This document shows, piece by piece, positions 20,327 through 32,316 of a DNA stretch of 64,000 bases. Below the pieces are notes generated by a model. The model did no database searches. It saw nothing but the letters and a program-made list of their open reading frames with translations, and was not told where the DNA came from. The stretch's first letter is position 1, and every line of letters starts with the position of its first letter. The translations under genes were made by a program, and so were the position numbers. The DNA is from Entomortierella parvispora (taxonomy: Eukaryota > Mortierellomycota > Mortierellomycetes > Mortierellales > Mortierellaceae): NCBI GenBank assembly GCA_963573315.1, contig OY752145.1, positions 620,001 through 684,000 of the forward strand, written 5' to 3'.

Positions 20327-23300
20327 TTACACAGACATGGTGGCAAACTTGGCCAAGATGTCCTGCTTCTCCTGGTCCGAAAGGCTCTGCAAGATACGGT
20401 CAAAGCCCTCGACGACACCGGCGCGGTTAGAGGTATACATTCTCAAGATCTCGTTGGCAGTTCCGACCGTGCTCAACTCCTGGATCAATCCATCGAGCTT
20501 GCGGTCTTGTCCCTCGAACCACTCCAACACAACACGGTCCTCAGACTCCCAGATCTGGCTCAAATCGCTCTCGGAGCCGTGAACAGTGTCGCAACCGAAC
20601 CAGCCCACAAGAGTCTTGGTCTGCTCCTCGCGGGTCAAGCTCTTGTTGGCGATCGTCATGCGACGACGGGCGTACTCTTCGGCCAATCTTCTGCGCACAC
20701 GCCAGTAGAAGTAACGACGGGCGTTGGTCCAGTCCAAGGATTCGCGAATGGTACCCTTGGCCTTCATACGACCAGCAGTATCGTGGAGATCAGCAAACTG
20801 GATAGCAAGCTGCTGGTAGACGGGGAGCAATTCCTGCTCACGCTCGGTCAACTTGGTCTTGATAAGCTCGCGGTCAGCTCCGCTCAAGGCGGGATCCTCG
20901 TACTGAGCCTTCAAGGCCTTGTACTTCTCATCCAAACGCTCCATCGTGGCCAAGAGCTGGGCCTTGCGGAACTTGATCTCGACAATACCCTCGGGCTCAA
21001 GAACACCGGCTCTTGAGCGCTTGTCAGCGTACATCTCCATCATGTCCTCGTTAATAGTGGGGTCCACAACGACCCATGCACCTCCACGGAGCTCTCCGTT
21101 GGGCACAACATACACAAAGACGGGCTGCTTGTAGGAGCTGAGGGCATCAACAATAAAGGATCCGTACTTGAGAATCTCGTTGTACATATCACGCTGACCA
21201 CCAGAGAATCCACGCCAGTTGGCAAAGATCATCAAGGGCAATTGCTCTCCCTTGTTAAAGTCGTTGATAGCCTGAGCAGTCTTGTAAGCCGAGTTGGGGT
21301 ACCAGACGTTACCGGCTTCCATCAAAACCTGCTCGACAGAGTCACCGTTGGCAGGATCAGCGGGGATGATGTGCTCGACGGAGCGGGTCTCGACGGCAAT
21401 TACACCCATGGGGACACCTCCCAAACGAGCGCGACCGACAACAACAGTGCGAGCCCAGCCTGTCAAGGTTTCGGTGAAGGATCCCTTATCGAAGAATCCA
21501 GACTGGAAACCACCCTCCTCTTCGTCGGCATCCTTACCAGCAATCAACCAGCGAGGATCGTACACGGCACCCTTGGGGGGCATGAAGTCGATGTTACGGT
21601 CCCAAGGATCGCTGCTGATAGTGATGGGGACAGGTGCGTTCTTGCGCTCGGGAATGTACGAGAGCCAGTTGACAATCTTGCCGATACCCTCATAGTCGTT
21701 CTGGGCAGTCAAGTGAGAGACACCGTTCTTGTACATGATCTGAGTTCCTCCGAGCTGCAAGTTGGAAGTGTAGACATCACGACCCAACAACTTGTTCAAG
21801 GCAGGGGCACCAGTCAGAATGATGGGCTGGCCCTCGTTCTGAATGGTACGCTGACCCAAGCGAACCAAGTAAGCACCAATACCTATTGAAAAGAATTTGA
21901 TATTAATATACTCATTCCACCATTTGCATTTACAAACTGAACAAAGAAACAAAAGTGAAAACATACCAACAGAGCGGCAAGTAACCAAGGTGATGGTGAA
22001 GATGTCATCGTAGGCACGGGAGGTTTCTCCGGCAATCAAACCGGATCCGCGCAAGTTCTCAACTCCAAGACCATCGACGGCACCAATGACATCCGTGATC
22101 TTGTGGCGAGTCTCGCCATCCTCGACAACGGTCTCGGTGATGACGCTCTTCTTGCCAGAGCGCTCCTCCTGGGCCTGCAATTGCTTGAGGCCAGCATCGG
22201 TCAAGTAGATGTACTTGAAACCCTTGGCGGGGTTCGAGGCATCGTTCCAGCAAGAGTTGAACAAGCCAATAACCTCGCTGGCAAGACCGATACGAGCACC
22301 AGAGTTGGCAGAGAGGTAGACACGAGGAACACCCAGCTGACGAGCCATCTCGGAAGCCTTGTAGAAGAGCAAATCCTCCTCGGGTCCGAAAGAACCAATG
22401 TTGAAGGTGATATCGTTGGCAATCACGATGATCTGGCGGCCCTCGGGGTATTCGGGAGTGCGCAGAGTGAAGATCCAAGCGACCATACCGCAGGTGTTAG
22501 AGCCAGCATCACGGGTGACCTGCTGAAGCTGCTGCTTGTCATCCAAGACCAACTCGCGCATCTCCAGAACCTGAGAAGGCGCCTTAAGAGACGAGTTTTC
22601 CTTGATGGCATGGTTCCACTGAGAACGAACAGCCTGACGGAAGAGCTCACCAAAGTCATAGACATAGGTGGTACCCATCAAGTGAGCCTTGTAACGTCTG
22701 GGCTGGAGCCACTCCTTGGTGGGGTAAGGCTGGTTCACAGGCAAGAGGTGGAAGGGGCCGGTGGGTCCAACAGACTTGAAGATAGCACCCTTCTCAGTCT
22801 GGATCTCGCGGTAAGTGTCGACGTTCAAAACATAGCCAGAAACGTTCGAGATGATGAAGCGCAAGGGAATGGGGTCCGAGGCTTCGAGACCGTTAGCAGA
22901 CTTGGACTGGACGTTGAAGCGGATCTCAGCTCCAGTGACGCGAAGGCGCCAGAGACGCTTGCCATGGCGGTCGATGAAACCCTTGAGGGCGGTCTCGACC
23001 TCAGTGGCGTCCAACTGGAAGGTAGGGATGAAGTTGATGAACAAGTGGTTGCAGTCACTTTGCTTGTAGGTAGCACCAACAATCTCGAGGGCATCCAAAA
23101 TGTCGTTCAAAAGACGATCGGTCTCGGAGATCAAGTAGTCGGCAGTACGGACACTGGAGCGAAGGCGACCAGGGCGAACAAGCGCGCAAACAAAGAAGCG
23201 GCAATCCGAGATGTTCTCCTTGCCGACAGCGTAGTAGACATGGACCTGACGGTTGTCAATGAAGCAGGGCTTGATGTCAAAGTTGGAGAGACGGGACAAC

Positions 23301-26300
23301 TCCAAACGGTAAGCCATAGCGGGCTCGATGTGACGGATGGTCTGGTCCTCGGCATAGTTGTTACGCTCGCGGAAGGTGAAATACGAGGGGTAGTTACCCT
23401 GACGGAAGATCAAGAAGGTCATGCGACGGATACCGTGAGAGCGAAGACGCTCAGATTGAGCCTTAACAATGGGTCCGAGGAGGTTGAGCCAGTAATCATC
23501 GTCGTTGGGATGGACGGACTCGGACTTGACAACAACGTTCAAGACATTGTTGTGAACGCTGGGAGTAGCAACGTTGCTCAAGTGCTTGTTGGAGCGGTGA
23601 GAGGGAAAGAAGTTAAGGACGCTCTCGAAGCGGCCCTCCAACTCTTGGACATCGCGAACAGCAAGGATACCTCCGGTACGGACAGGCTCGGGGTCGGCCT
23701 TGTTAATCAAGTAGCTCATGTCACTGACACTGGCAACGCGGTTAGGACCGGACTCTGAAGATCTGTTGGGGGTGTTGAGGAGGAACTTCCAGGTGACCAA
23801 CAAGGGGTTGTGCTCCATGTGGTAGTTGATGTCCAAGATTTCATACGCGTGGTAAGCACGACGGCAGTAGACCTCGAAAGCAGCAAGACGGAGATGAAGC
23901 GACTCGTGGTAAAAAAAGTTGGGCAAGACATCGAAGACGGTGTAGGTGGTGTCGACCAATTCCTTGAGGTTCTCATAGTTGGGCAAGCGGGCCTCGTGCT
24001 CACCACCATAAACCTCCTCGGTAACACTGGAGCGGAGGATCTTCTCCATCTGAAGCTGACGCTCCTCAAAGCTAGGAAGCTGAACGTGAATCAACAACTC
24101 TCTGGCCTTCAAGGAAACCTTGGAAGTCAAGCGACCGGTCAATTCAGCCAACTTCTTGAGGACAGGCGAGAAGAACTTGTCAAGGGCACCACCAGCAGAG
24201 GTGGGCTTGATCTGGTCCAAGAGCGACAAGACCAAGTTGTTCTTGGCGGTGACACGAGAGTGGGAGAGGGCAATGCGGATGACCTTCTCGACGTCGTCCT
24301 TGTTCTGGTCGCGAAGTGACAAGAAGATTTCCTCTTCACGAGCAGAGTCATCGAACAGAGACTCGACCTCGTGGTACTTGTTCAAGTAGTGAGCAATGAA
24401 GCTCCAAGAGTGGGTCTTCAAACCAGCCTGGTATTCCTGAACAATGCTGACAATGGGGCCAACCGAGGCGAGGAAAGCAGTGATATCGGCAGGCTTGGTG
24501 AAGTTGGCGCGGACATACGAGTCAATCAAAGCTTGGAGGGTGCGAGATGGGAAGTGCTCCTGGTTCTTGCTCGACTGCTCAACCTCCTGGTGGAGAGCAA
24601 CCTCCAGTTTGGGGGGAATTCTAATGTGGGTAGGAAAAGGAAAAGAATTGTTAGTAATCTAGTCTCGCTGGGTGATTTGCCACACAGAGTGGCCTGGTTT
24701 TTTTTTACATACCTTCCGCTCAAGGCAGCAAAGACCTCATGGAACTCGAGGTAAGGAAGCTCAGGGGTCTGGAGGACCTCAAAGATCTCCTTCAAAGTGG
24801 GCTGAACCAAAGCCTGGTTGTCATATCCGTCCATGGCGTTGTCAAGGATCAGGCGCAACTCGCGGTAGCGCTGGTGAGGCTTGGCACCGTGGATAGTAGG
24901 CTGACCCATAGGAGGGAGTTGACCCTCAAAGGGCTTGGCGTGCTTGACACGGGAAGGATCGTCCAAGCTAAGGATACCAATGATGTCACCGGCCTCCAAA
25001 GCGGTGCCGGGCTGCTTGATGAACTGGACAATACCATCCTCGGCGGCGATCAATGGCATGTACATCTTCATGACCTCAATCTCGGCATAGGCCTGTCCTG
25101 AGGTAACATGATCTCCAGATTCGACAAGGAAGCGAACGAGCTTTCCAGGGGAAGGCGAACGAAGCTGAGTGGGGTCGTTCTCCTTCTCGAGCAAGCAGGT
25201 CTTGCCGTCAACCATAAGACGGGTGGCCTGGACTTCCTCGAGCGAATAGGTGGTGTGGGCCTTACCGTCCAACAAGACCAAGAGTCCACCGTCAGTCAAG
25301 GGACGAACAGAGATCGAGATCATCGAGCCGTTAAGGTACAAGGTATAAGAGTTGGGTCCGGAGCGGGTAGCGGTAAAGTTGTAACGAACACCGTCATAGA
25401 TGAAGTCGAGCTGGTTGACTGAGCGAAGGACATCCTTGCTGGGAACCTGGCCCTTCTCCAAGGACTTCTTGTATTCCTTGAGGCAGCTCTCCGAGATGGA
25501 GTGAGCACGGTTGACAGCACCGCACATGACAGCGAGCATGGTCTCTGGACGCTCAGCAGTCAAGTTGTTGGAGATGAGAGTGTCGAGCCAGCCGGTGTTG
25601 ATGGTGTTCTCCTCGAACTCTTGAGTCTCCAGAAGACGAATGAGATACTCGACAGTGGTACGGAAATCACCACGAATAGAGAGCTCCTTGAGGGCAACAA
25701 CCATGTTCTTTCTGGACTGTCCACGATCCTGACCGTAGGCAAAAATATGTCCAAACTGCGAATCAGCGAACTCGTGAAGACCACCAGCGGAACTGACAGA
25801 GAAGTAACCCCAGACGTTGGTGGAGGATCGGAAGTTGAGCTCCTGCATCATTCCACTGGAGGGCTTGAATCCCGCATCGGGGTTCTCGGCGGTAATACGG
25901 ACGGCAATAACGTGGCCCTTGGGGGCAGGCTTGCGCTGAGTCTGGAAAGAGGCCTGCTGAGCAAACTCAAAGTCGATTTCGGAGGTGCCAGTGGGCTGGA
26001 GTCCGTAGAGGACACGGATATCCTTGATACGGTTCAAAGGCACACCCATGGCGATCTGGAGCTGGGCAGCGGGCAAGTTAACGCCCGAGACAATCTCGGT
26101 GGTAGGATGCTCGACCTGCAATCTGGGGTTGAGCTCGAGGAAGAAGAAGGTGTCGGTGGAGTGGGAGTAAAGGTACTCGACAGTACCAGCAGACACGTAA
26201 CCAACGAGCTTGGCCAAACGGACAGCGGCCTTCTCCATCTGCTCAAAGGTATCCTGCTTGGCGATAGTAACGGGAGCCTCCTCGATAATCTTTTGGTGGC

Positions 26301-28186
26301 GACGCTGGACGGAACAATCACGACCAAAGAGGGAAATGGCATGGCCATATTGATCAGCAAGCAATTGGACCTCCAAATGGCGAGCGTTACCAGCGAGCTT
26401 CATGATGAAAACAGGGGAGCCAGGGACTTCACCCAGGACCTGGTGGAAAGCCTGAGAAAACATCTCGGGATCCTCAACCTTACGAATACCCTTTCCTCCA
26501 CCTCCCTCCGAAGCCTTGATCATGACGGGGAAACCAATGATGTGAGCCTTCTTCAAGCCATCTTCGGCGTCGGTCACACAGGCGTTCATGTAAGCATCCT
26601 CGGGGACGGTGACAAAGCCGTTGGGATCCATGACAGTATCCTTGATACCGGTACCGGACCATCCCATGGTGGGAACATCGGCGGACTGGGCGACAATGGT
26701 CGAGGAGATCTTGTCTCCGAGCGAACGCATCGCCGAGCCAGGGGGTCCGATGAAGATGATCTTCTGAGGGCTGTCGCGGAGGGCCTCAGGCAGCTTTGGG
26801 TTCTCGGAGGCGTGTCCCCTGCAAGGATGATACAACGATGACGGATGGTGATTAGTGATGAGAAACGCACACGGACCACAATAGCAATAAGCATTAGCAA
26901 GACGATTTCCGGAGAAGGGCCGCATTGGGTCCTTATCTTGTACCCCTTCACTCTTTTCCTCGACCGATGGTGATCTCGATCACAAGTAGGGCCCGGAGTG
27001 CTATCTCTTTTTTTCTTTTCATGATCGCCATTCCTAGGAGTGTCTCCTTCTTTGCACCCTCTCTAATTGCACCCCCATCAAGTCTCTTCCCACAACTTCC
27101 CACAATTGCATTTAATAAAAAGAAAAGGGGAGACAAAGTTGCAAGGCCGACGTGACTGTCCCCGAAATAACATTTTTTTTTTTTTTTTTTGGTGGGGATG
27201 TTGGGATGCTGGGATGCAGCAATTTTTTTTATCTCCTCTGGGGCTTGCCACCATCTGTGCTTGCACCCTGAGATACCACATCCGATTCCGTAGATCGGCT
27301 TTGGATGGCTGGTGCAATCGCATGCTCACGCTCGTCTTCAATGCGACGATTTCAACGGCTGGGCACGGATCCCCCCACCTCCTCCCCTCCCTCTTTACAG
27401 TGTTGAAGATAGTGCAAAATCCCTCTTTTTCTTGCGCCTTGAACCCCCCCCCCCGCCGCCTCTCTCTTTCACCTGCACATTCGGACCCGCACCGTTATCC
27501 TTCTCCGGTCCTCCTTCTCTATCCGAGCTCCAATCCCCCGTCATTGCCGCGCCTCATACTTGAGAGCGCATGGAATTCAGGGAAAAGAACCCCACCTCTT
27601 CAGTCCATGATGAAAAAAAAAATTGAAAAGATAGGGAAAAAACTCAAGTGAATAGAACAAACAGAAAAAGAAAAAACAAGGACTTACCATCCAGCCCAGA
27701 CAGCGTGAACGCCGGTACGCTCGGCAATGTCGACAATCAGGTCAACGTTGGCATAGTTGTTGTTGTTGGATCCTCCTGGTACTTCAACATACTGATCGGC
27801 CATGCGGATATATTCGGCGTTGACCTTCAAATCTTCAGGTGTTGCCATGACCGTGAACTGGATCGCATGCTCATCTCCAAAGGTTTCGTATGCCCATTTG
27901 CGAATAGAACGGATCTCCTTGACTGCAGCAATACCGTTGTTGGCGATCAGGATCTTTGTGATGACACTGTGACCTCCATGTTGGCTGACAAAGTCGCGGA
28001 CGGCGCCGGCGGGGGCCTTTTCTAATGCGTTGCCTCCTACGATCGATATCCGGAGCAAGATCATAAAAGTGCAATCAGTCGATCTGTTAGTGGCAAAGAA
28101 CGATAGAAGAGCGAGATCAAGAAAGAAAGAAAGAAGACTGCTCGTGGTTTTCTCTTACCGATGAATCCTTCTAAGGTAGAGGCCAT
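20327..28186 (-). CDS. ACC1: Acetyl-CoA carboxylase (multifunctional)
   Basis: Five exons (28159-28186, 27688-28036, 24713-26818, 21967-24620, 20327-21882) give 2230 residues, almost the length of yeast Acc1 (2233). The enzyme makes malonyl-CoA from acetyl-CoA, bicarbonate and ATP in the cytosol, the committed step of fatty-acid synthesis. Biotin carboxylase comes first ([45 protein letters not shown]). The biotin carrier has EVMKM with the biotinylated lysine near residue 709. The central region and the carboxyltransferase follow ([13 protein letters not shown]-like, [39 protein letters not shown]). The first exon is only 28 nt and is followed by a 122-nt and then an 869-nt intron. The fourth intron (21883-21966) is 84 nt and stop-free. 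Codon use is strongly C/G-ending, which fits high expression. Confidence 0.96.
21883..21966 (-). other. Stop-free 84-nt intron inside ACC1
   Basis: Donor GTATGT and acceptor CAATAG interrupt the invariant CRSVG|IGAYLV of the carboxyltransferase domain. The length is a multiple of three and there is no stop, so naive gene finding would add 28 spurious residues. Confidence 0.88.
26819..27687 (-). other. Long (869 nt) ACC1 intron 2
   Basis: It separates ...AVWAGW from GHASENP in the biotin carboxylase domain. It is about ten times the usual length here. It contains homopolymers (T at 27173-27190, C at 27446-27455 on the + strand) and a CT-rich part. I saw no open frame or RNA gene that I can support. 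Confidence 0.8.
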
Positions 28187-29336
28187 GATGGTTTGAACAA
28201 GAGTTGGTAGGGGAGGGGAGGTGTAGAATATGCAACAGTAATAAAATTAACGAGGACGTGCAGAGGAAGACAAAAAAGTTAGAAAGAGCAGGGAGGAATG
28301 CGATTGCGAATGGGGAATGCGAAGAGGGATCTGGAATAGATGCGGGGTGTTGTGGGTAGGGGGTGGGGGAGTGCGAGCTTGAAGGGAACAGGCAGCGCAA
28401 AGAGTGAAGAGAAGAGGGTAAGTGAGGGTGGGGGAACAAGAAGGGAGGAGGAGGAGGAAGAAGAAAGGAAAAAGAGAAAGAAAGAAAGAGAGAGAGAAGG
28501 AAAAAAGTAGTCGAAAGGACCGAAAGGGCCGAAAGGACGACCTTGGAAAGAGAAAGTAAGTATGTAAAAAAAAGTGTGGGAGAGTACGGGCGATGGGGGA
28601 GGAGACGCGAACACAAACCCAACTCTACTCTACGTCTTGACGGCATTGGCCAACAGGCGGGGGCCAGTGGCGAGAACTCAGTGACTTTGTGTGTGTTGAA
28701 GGCCTGGTGTACGTGGGGGTTCGACCCTGTCTGTTGTCTGTCTGTCTGTCCGTTCTTCCCCCAGCAAACAACAAGCTGGGCAGATAGACGGACGGAAGTC
28801 CCAGAAGAAGAGTGTTGTTGGTTCCCAGCAAGCAGTGCACCGAAAGAAAGCGTCTCGAATTACGTACGCTGGGTCTCCGATTCAAACGACGATCTTCCCT
28901 TTGCCGCTTGGTCTTTTGTTGGGACTTGGCAGCTGCCTTGTTCGAGGTGGGGTAGGAGGCTGATTATTGGCCCGCGATAACACCCCTCCACCCCTCGGCT
29001 TCTGCTGCTGGGTTCCTGTCCTCCTGTCTCTTTCCTTCTACCTGTTCCTGGCTGGTGTCGTGTCGGATCAAACCTTCCCAACGTCCCAACCCAACGTCCC
29101 ATTCTTTTTGGTAATTTTCTTTCATTCTTGTGCTGATAAAATACAAAAAAACGATTGAATACGAGACGAGACAGACAAACAATAATCTCTGGTATGGTGT
29201 CTCCCATGTCCGAGGTGAGCAAAAATAAACGATAGAGGGTTCACCAAATGGTGCAAAATGAAGCGAATAATGATAAAAGAACCGGATCAAAACGAAAACA
29301 AAGTCGACGAACGACATATGAAAACAAACTACGTAT
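28187..29336. promoter_or_regulatory. ACC1 upstream region with homopurine tract and CTGT/ACGG repeats
   Basis: These 1150 bp lie between the ACC1 start and the stop of the next gene, both on the minus strand. On the + strand 28440-28510 is almost pure purine, so the ACC1 leader side is a CT tract, common before strongly expressed fungal genes. GTCTGTCTGTCTGTCCG (28736-28752) faces AGATAGACGGACGG (28782-28795) as an imperfect inverted repeat. No protein gene is credible here. Confidence 0.5.
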
Positions 29337-31948
29337 CTACTCTTCCTCTGCCGAGCGAAGCCAGTCTACAAAGACCACGCACTTCTTCTTGAGCTCTACA
29401 TCCGTCGTAGGCAAGTCATACCAGGACAACATGACATCCTCCTCCACCAACTCGGTGTCGTATAGGCCCTTCATCACAATCGGCGCTCTGGCCATCATGT
29501 TGGGCCGGTGCTTGACAAACAATTGCTCCCAGGCACGCATCAGCGTCAATTGATCCTCGCTCGAACGCACAAAGTTGGCCAGCAACTTCTCCTTGTCGGC
29601 CAAAACCCTCTTCCATGTCTCAATTGATGTCTCCGTGAACAAACTGGCAACCAAAATATAATACAGTTGTGCCTTGGTCAATCCGTTGCGCATTTCGACT
29701 CGTGTCACTTCCTTGATCTCCTCTTGAAGCTGCTGCTGCTGCTGCTTCTTGTCCTGGCCTGCTGCTGACTGTTGTCCATTCTGGAAAAACTTTTGGAGGT
29801 CTTGGATCAATTGATCTCGCTGAGCCTGCTTCGAATCCGGCTTGGCAGCCACAGGGGTTTCGGGTCTGCGAAGCTGAAACTTCTCCATGTCCTCGCTCGA
29901 CATTTCTACTACTTTGGCTCGAGGCTTGTCCTGATAAAAATGATGTCACAATAAAACATTTTAGCCCTGCAACTCAATCAAGTAAAGACTTTCGCAAACA
30001 CAGAGTCTCCTTACATTTAGATCTTGGGCACGACGACGTCCATTCATGGTCTTTTCGCTTCCTAGGACTGGTGTAGTGGCAGGCGAGATGCTTGTCGCAG
30101 GAGAGGCGGCAGCTGGCGCTGCAGTCAAAGTTGAGGTCGAAGGAATAGTGGCCCTGGGTGCGAGAACAGAGCGGCTCACGGAAGAGTCTTCCTGAGATTG
30201 GTTGGGTGCAAGTCGAGCCTGGGGAACACGGTAGGTTCCTGTAGTGTTTGTAGTATCTGGCTGAGAACGGAAACGCTCCTGCTCGAGAGCTTGGGGTGGT
30301 CTATAAGGGCCTTCGCGGTTTTCGCGAGCGTTCTCAGAGAAGGTTGATCTGAAAGGTGCCTCTGGGCGACGGAAAGATCTGTCTTCTGCCCCCGAGTGAG
30401 TGGACTGATAGGGCTGCTGTGAGCGGTAGGGTCGGTCCTGCAGACTACCTGAGGCATCCGATCTGTTGTATCGATCTTCGGCATGACCATCTCGGTTGTA
30501 GGACCGTCCCTGGCCGCCGATGCCTCCATTGTTCATGTTATTTCCGTTTCCACCATTGTTGCCTTGATATCCTGCACGTTGACGGAGCTCTTCACGTCCA
30601 TGAGCGTAAGTGCACTTGGATCCAAAGGGGCATTCCCCATCGTTCATGAAACGCTCACAGAGACGAGTCTTGAGAAACTCATTCTCTGTTGCTTCATTAC
30701 GCTTAACTCGGTTCTGGTAGGATGCCTGCACGGCAGACATGGGCTTATCCTGCTGGTCTGCGGTGGTCGGGCGCTGGCGCAACTCTGCAGCACCATGAGC
30801 AAATGTACACTTTGCGTAATAGGGGCAGAACTGCTCCGTCTCGAACCGCTCACAGAGTCGCGTCTTGTAGTTGGGGTTATCCGCATGAGAAGGCGCTGAG
30901 CCACCGCCTAGAATGAATGCACGTTAGGTCATCAGGCTGACAGTAACAGACAAGATCGTTTAAAAACTCTAGACCCATCTTGCAAGTGAATATCATACCG
31001 TTGCCGCCTTGGCGTCCACTGTGTTCACGGTCGCCTCCATATCGCTGGTCGCGCTCGCGTCCTTGACCAATTCCGGCATTGTTGGATCCATTATAACCGC
31101 GGTTGAGAGCTTGACGCTGAGAGTCCAGTGGAAGAGCAATGTTCAGGTTTTTCATGTTGGACTCGAGGTTATCGCCACTGTTGTTGTTAGAGCCACGGTG
31201 GACCTTTGGAGGGGCTGCAGCCAATGCCTTGACCCGACTGGCCTCTGCCGCAGTAAAAGCCATACGGAGAACATCCTGCATAGTCCTGTAGAGGGCCTTG
31301 TCAGTCGCCTGCTGCAAGTTGCACCAAGAGAACTGGACACCCTCGCCAGAAGGAAGCACCTTGGAACTGTCCGTCAACTCTGCCAGATAATAGACCACGC
31401 GCTTTGGCCTAGAGTAAGAATTGCGAGTAAAGGAATCAGTCAACATTCATCGACGACCTAGCTGGGAAGAGATGACCATCCAGTCTTCTTGAGTAAGCAT
31501 GCAATGTTCCAGTTCATACTTAGTGCCAGAGAGGTACTTGATCTCGGCGCGGAATCCATCCTCGACTTTCAGGTCCTTAACTGAGAGTCCGGTGATTTCC
31601 AAAGTCTCACGGAGAGCGCATCTATTTGAAATGGAAAAACGGTCAGTCTCCAGCAACAGCCAAATCCTTTCCCACAAGAGCTGATCAGGTGAGATGTTGA
31701 GATGTTCCCTCTCCGGCATGCTCCATGGAGCGCGTGCAAAGCGGAGTAAGACGGCATCATTCAAGACGAGAGAAGGAATAAAAAGGCATTGGCACATACT
31801 TGAGCTCGTCTTCATCGCCAATAACCCTGCCCTTGGGCGCGGTCCAGTGTCGTTTATGGTTGAAAGAGTCGTTGACGAGTAAAACCTCGGTGGAGTTCCT
31901 TTGGTGGCGGTAGATGAGGATGCCAGTAACGTGCAACGACTTGTCCAT
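29337..31948 (-). CDS. Nudix (Ap4A hydrolase-like) - tandem CCCH zinc finger - W2 fusion protein
   Basis: Five exons (31800-31948, 31520-31621, 30999-31408, 30015-30907, 29337-29930) close as 715 residues. Residues 1 to about 140 match diadenosine tetraphosphate hydrolase (NUDT2): RHWTAPKG, a Nudix box from Gly40 to Leu62, GFRAEIKYL and RPKRVVYYLAEL-like PKRVVYYLAE. The box reads RETLEITGL, so the second of the two adjacent metal-binding glutamates is Ile59. Two TTP/TIS11-type CX8CX5CX3H fingers follow at about 238-258 and 304-325, each led by KTRLCERF; this type binds AU-rich mRNA. A long Arg/Ser/Gln/Asn-rich linker leads to a W2 domain (about 560-715; AWEQLFVKHRPNMM, IVMKGLYDTELVEEDVMLSW, FVDWLRSAEEE), the fold that in eIF5, eIF2B-epsilon and eIF4G binds eIF2 or other partners. 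I infer a cytoplasmic mRNA-binding translation regulator. The fusion is supported by conserved joints at each splice. Confidence 0.88.
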
Positions 31949-32316
31949 TGAGAGCGATCTGGGAATCTTTAAGAGAGTAAGGAGTAAAGCAGAAGGGGGA
32001 GGGCTGGAATAAATACGAGGAGGGGGCCGAGAGGAGCAGGACACGGGGAGCGAAGGGGGTTCAGGAGAGTAAAAGAAAAATAAAGAGAGATCGCCTGATG
32101 AAGAGATGGATCCTTTCCTCCTGGGACAGTCGGGGGCACACGACGACGGCAGCTCCTTCGGTCCAATCCAATGGTCCATACTTTGTTAAGGGGCGAAGCC
32201 CCGCAGCAAGCCATCACGTGGTGAGGAGCGTTTCGCTAGAAGTTTTATGGTGCAGGCCACCAAACAAATTTACTTTTACATTTTTCTTGATGACAGACAC
32301 CGTATTTCAGCCTGCT
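31949..32316. other. Promoter of the Nudix-CCCH-W2 gene and coronin-7 3' UTR
   Basis: The part next to the start (31965-32060) is purine-rich on the + strand, so CT-rich in the leader. No gene is seen. Confidence 0.5.

Noticed and set aside
22103-23758. A 551-codon open frame on the + strand opposite ACC1
   Set aside because: It lies antisense to a conserved enzyme. Strong C/G-ending codon bias in ACC1 produces stop-free antisense frames; the translation has low complexity and no domain. The same holds for the frames at 20231-21016 and 25501-26841.
28155-28646. Minus-strand 163-codon frame upstream of ACC1
   Set aside because: It translates the CT-rich leader; ACC1's true start at 28186 is in another context with a 28-nt first exon.
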